Assembly: GCA_044450785.1 (NCBI GenBank)
Contig: JBIOJM010000075.1
Coordinates: forward strand, 1-32,404
Direction of reading: 5' to 3'
DNA: 32,404 nucleotides
Origin: JBIOJM01 sp044450785
Lineage (GTDB): Bacteria > Planctomycetota > Planctomycetia > Isosphaerales > Isosphaeraceae
Below, one piece after another: positions 30,496 to 32,404 of this stretch (the first letter of the stretch is position 1; each line of letters starts with the position of its first letter). The position numbers and the translations under genes were made by a program. Below the pieces are notes generated by a model. The model ran no database searches and had not been told where the DNA came from. It saw only the letters and a program-made list of their open reading frames with translations.

Positions 30496-30829
30496 GAACT
30501 CCAACACCAACCCGATGCGCCAGTTTCGAAGTTGCGCCTTTGCGTCTTCGCCCCGTAGGGGCCGTAACAAATCAGCCCAGGGCAACACTCTGGGAACTCC
30601 AACACCAACCCGATGCGCCGGTTTTGAAGTTGCGCCTTTGCGTCTTCGCCCCGTAGGGGCCGTAACATATCAGCCCAGGGCAATGCCCTGGGAACAGACA
30701 ATCGACACGAATCAGCAGAGCCCTGAAAGAGCGTAACAAGGTCAGGCTCCCTGCCTCAATGGAAGATGAAGAGCCGTACCGCCGGGATTGAACACCATGT
30801 TCGGCCCCTTCAGGGCACGGGTCATCGAT
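30496..30829. repeat. Second copy of the hairpin element of 8411-8620, with a 98-bp tandem duplication of its left arm
   Basis: GAACTCCAACACCAACCCGA starts at 30496 and again at 30594, giving two tandem 98-bp units that each carry GAAGTTGCGCC, CCCCGTAGGGG and CAGCCCAGGGCAA. From about 30620 to 30829 the sequence parallels 8418-8620, for example ACACGAATCAGCAGAGCCCT, CAGGCTCCCTGCCTCAATGG and TTGAACACCATGTTC. The mirrored right arm of the 8.4-kb copy is missing here. No gene is supported inside 30440-30845. Confidence 0.7.
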
Positions 30830-30845
30830 TTCGTCCTGCCGCCGA

Positions 30846-31976
30846 TCACGGTCGAGCTTGGGCGGCCGGGACAGCCAGGAGCGGATTGGGCGGCTCGGTC
30901 TTCGGGTGGTGCAGGAATGCAATGCCGAACAGGACGTAGACGCCGATGAGCATCAAACCCTCCAGCCAGCTTGACTCGCCGTCGTAGGTCAGGCTTCGCG
31001 TCAGGTAGGTCGCCATCACGATCGCGATCAGCTCGAGCGGGGAGAAGATCAGGTCCATGTTCTGGCCCATGATCATACCCAGAAAGACCAGCACCGGCGC
31101 GACCAGCAATCCCACCTGGGCGCTGGCGCCCACCGTCACTCCGATGCTCAGGTCCATCTGATCCTTGCGGGCGAAGCGGACGGCGCTCGCGAGCTCGGCG
31201 GCGTTTCCCACCAGGGCGAGCAAGAAGACACCCGCAAACCGCGGACTCAAGTGCAGGCTTTCGGAGGCTGGCTCGATGGCCCCGGTCAGCACCTCGCTCA
31301 TGAGCGCCAGGCCGACAGTGACCATGGCCAGAATGACGATGGCCTTGTTCCGGCTCCAGCCGACTTCCGACCCGTCTCGCACTTCATCGGGCCGTTCGTC
31401 CTTTTCTTTGAGATTCTCCCTGACCGCCTCCTTGCCGATCAACGGCTTTCGATAGAACAGGATCGCAACCAGATACCCCAGATAAATCAGGAACAGGACG
31501 ACCGCGCTCTGGCGGCTGATCGACCGGGAGGCCGAAGCACTGAACTGGCTCACCGCCGGGATGATCAACCCGAAGGAGACCAGCGTGAGCAGCGCGGTGG
31601 TCATCCTGGCCGCCCGGGGATCGAACGTCTGATTCCGGCGATACTTGATCCCGCCGGCGAAGCACGAGAGCCCGAGGCCGAGAAGAAGGTTGCCGAGGAT
31701 CGAGCCCGTCAGCGAGGACTTTACCATGTTGACCAGGCCCGCGTGGAGGGCAAATGAAGCGATGATGATCTCCGGCGCGTTCCCCAGCGTGGCGTTGAGC
31801 AGGCCGCCGATCGTCGGGCCCAGAAACCGCGCGAGGGCCTCGGTGGCGTCGCCCATCAACCCCGCCAGCGGAACGATCGCCAGCGCTGATGCGAGGAACA
31901 CCAGGATCGAGGGGGCCCCGAACCAGTCCAGGCCGACTCCGATCGGGATGAACACCAGCAGCCAGTTCAAGTTCAT
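30846..31976 (-). CDS. CaCA-superfamily cation/proton antiporter (CAX/ChaA-like)
   Basis: A 376-residue inner-membrane protein with about eleven helices. The two inverted alpha-repeats characteristic of Ca2+/H+ and other cation antiporters are visible: GDATEALARFLGPTIGGLLN ATLGNAPEIIIASFAL and the matching FLLALVGNAAELASAVRFA; the acidic residues in GNAPE and GNAAE are the conserved cation-binding positions. A charged cytoplasmic loop (KEAVRENLKEKDERPDEVRD) separates the halves. GGAG with seven-base spacing supports ATG 31976. It probably exports Ca2+ or a similar cation in exchange for protons. It appears monocistronic. Confidence 0.92.
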   Translation of the reverse strand: MNLNWLLVFIPIGVGLDWFGAPSILVFLASALAIVPLAGLMGDATEALARFLGPTIGGLLNATLGNAPEIIIASFALHAGLVNMVKSSLTGSILGNLLLGLGLSCFAGGIKYRRNQTFDPRAARMTTALLTLVSFGLIIPAVSQFSASASRSISRQSAVVLFLIYLGYLVAILFYRKPLIGKEAVRENLKEKDERPDEVRDGSEVGWSRNKAIVILAMVTVGLALMSEVLTGAIEPASESLHLSPRFAGVFLLALVGNAAELASAVRFARKDQMDLSIGVTVGASAQVGLLVAPVLVFLGMIMGQNMDLIFSPLELIAIVMATYLTRSLTYDGESSWLEGLMLIGVYVLFGIAFLHHPKTEPPNPLLAVPAAQARP

Positions 31977-32230
31977 CGAGTTGCTCCGTTACCGGGATGC
32001 CCTTTTTCTGCCGTATCTGGACGCGCCGATTCGCCTGAATGATACCCGTGAAGCTGACCAAATCTGTATCAATTTCGAAACTTCTCGCTGATCACGGGTG
32101 GCTCGTGGGACCCGCCACGGCACAGCGGCGGCCGATGAACTGTTTCTGGCTCCCTCTCCGGTCGCTGTGTACCCACTATTTTCTGATTTCCTCGAATGGT
32201 ATTCTCACCTCTTTTCAGGACGGTGCTGCC

Positions 32231-32404
32231 ATGCCATCGCTGCTGGCCCTGTTATTCAGCCCGTGCGTGGTGCGGCTCGCATTGATCGCCGGTGGATTTG
32301 CACTCGATGGCCTGGGCACGTATGGGCGGATCATCGCCACGATCATGATCACGGTCGCCCTGCGGGTGCCGGATCTCCTGATCGCGAACGGCTGGGCGAT
32401 CGAC
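32231..32404 (+). CDS. Small hydrophobic protein, 5' part only (runs off the window)
   Basis: From ATG 32231 the frame is open to the window end (58 codons): MPSLLALLFSPCVVRLALIA GGFALDGLG, then RIIATIMITVALRVPDLLIA NGWAID. It looks like a membrane protein with two helices so far. An AGGA lies about ten bases upstream. The divergent 32000-32230 segment separates it from the antiporter gene. No family recognised. Confidence 0.5.
   Translation, partial: MPSLLALLFSPCVVRLALIAGGFALDGLGTYGRIIATIMITVALRVPDLLIANGWAID

Noticed and set aside
30453..30701. Frames inside the 30.5-kb repeat cluster
   Set aside because: The repeated peptide (LPWADMLRPLRGEDAKAQLQ) arises from the tandem hairpin repeat, not from a gene.

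Overview
The window looks like chromosomal DNA of a planctomycete, most likely of the Isosphaeraceae/Gemmataceae group. The pointers are high GC, two prepilin-like DUF1559 proteins, an ECF sigma factor placed directly upstream of a Ser/Thr kinase fused to WD40 repeats, several small proteins of types I associate with planctomycetes, and many hairpin-rich dispersed repeats. This is inferred from gene content; there is no rRNA or other phylogenetic marker. I saw no tRNA, rRNA or CRISPR array by eye.

Region by region. 1-3.7 kb (+): a toxin-antitoxin-like trio joined by 4-nt overlaps with a shortened toxin, a Cys-rich small protein overlapping an RsmH-family methyltransferase that lies outside any mra/dcw cluster, a DUF1559 prepilin, a VOC-fold protein and a scrap of a dihydrofolate-reductase-like gene. 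4-13.6 kb: parts of an RND efflux system: two damaged TolC-like outer-membrane factor copies on the + strand, a complete membrane-fusion lipoprotein on the - strand, and an RND permease whose last membrane helices are replaced by the C-terminal half of a second fusion protein. A DUF1559 gene lies antisense between the TolC copies. 13.8-22.1 kb (-): two small paralogous proteins, an AraC regulator, an unusual P1B-type metal ATPase lacking a visible CPx motif and carrying NGH hexapeptide repeats, an unknown conserved-looking protein and three tiny membrane proteins, mixed with truncated copies of kinase and membrane-protein genes. 22.3-26.9 kb (-): ECF sigma factor and Ser/Thr kinase-WD40 protein, the latter split by a frameshift. 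27.5-32.4 kb: an outer-membrane lipoprotein, a third small paralog, a DUF1345 membrane protein, a CaCA-type cation/proton antiporter, and the start of a gene that runs off the edge.

How the genes may work together. The RND permease, fusion protein and TolC-like factor would form a tripartite efflux pump, but both TolC copies and the permease look rearranged, so the present locus may be a decaying or remodelled duplicate. The metal ATPase, its two downstream partners and the nearby single-helix proteins could form a metal-export module at the inner membrane; this is the best candidate in the window for something little described. The sigma factor and kinase are a typical planctomycete signalling pair.

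A recurring theme is local duplication followed by truncation: TolC x2, fusion protein x2, kinase 5' end x3, PGPGW membrane protein C-terminus x2-3, small paralog x3, and hairpin elements at 8.4 and 30.5 kb. All homology calls are from reading the sequence; no database search was possible.
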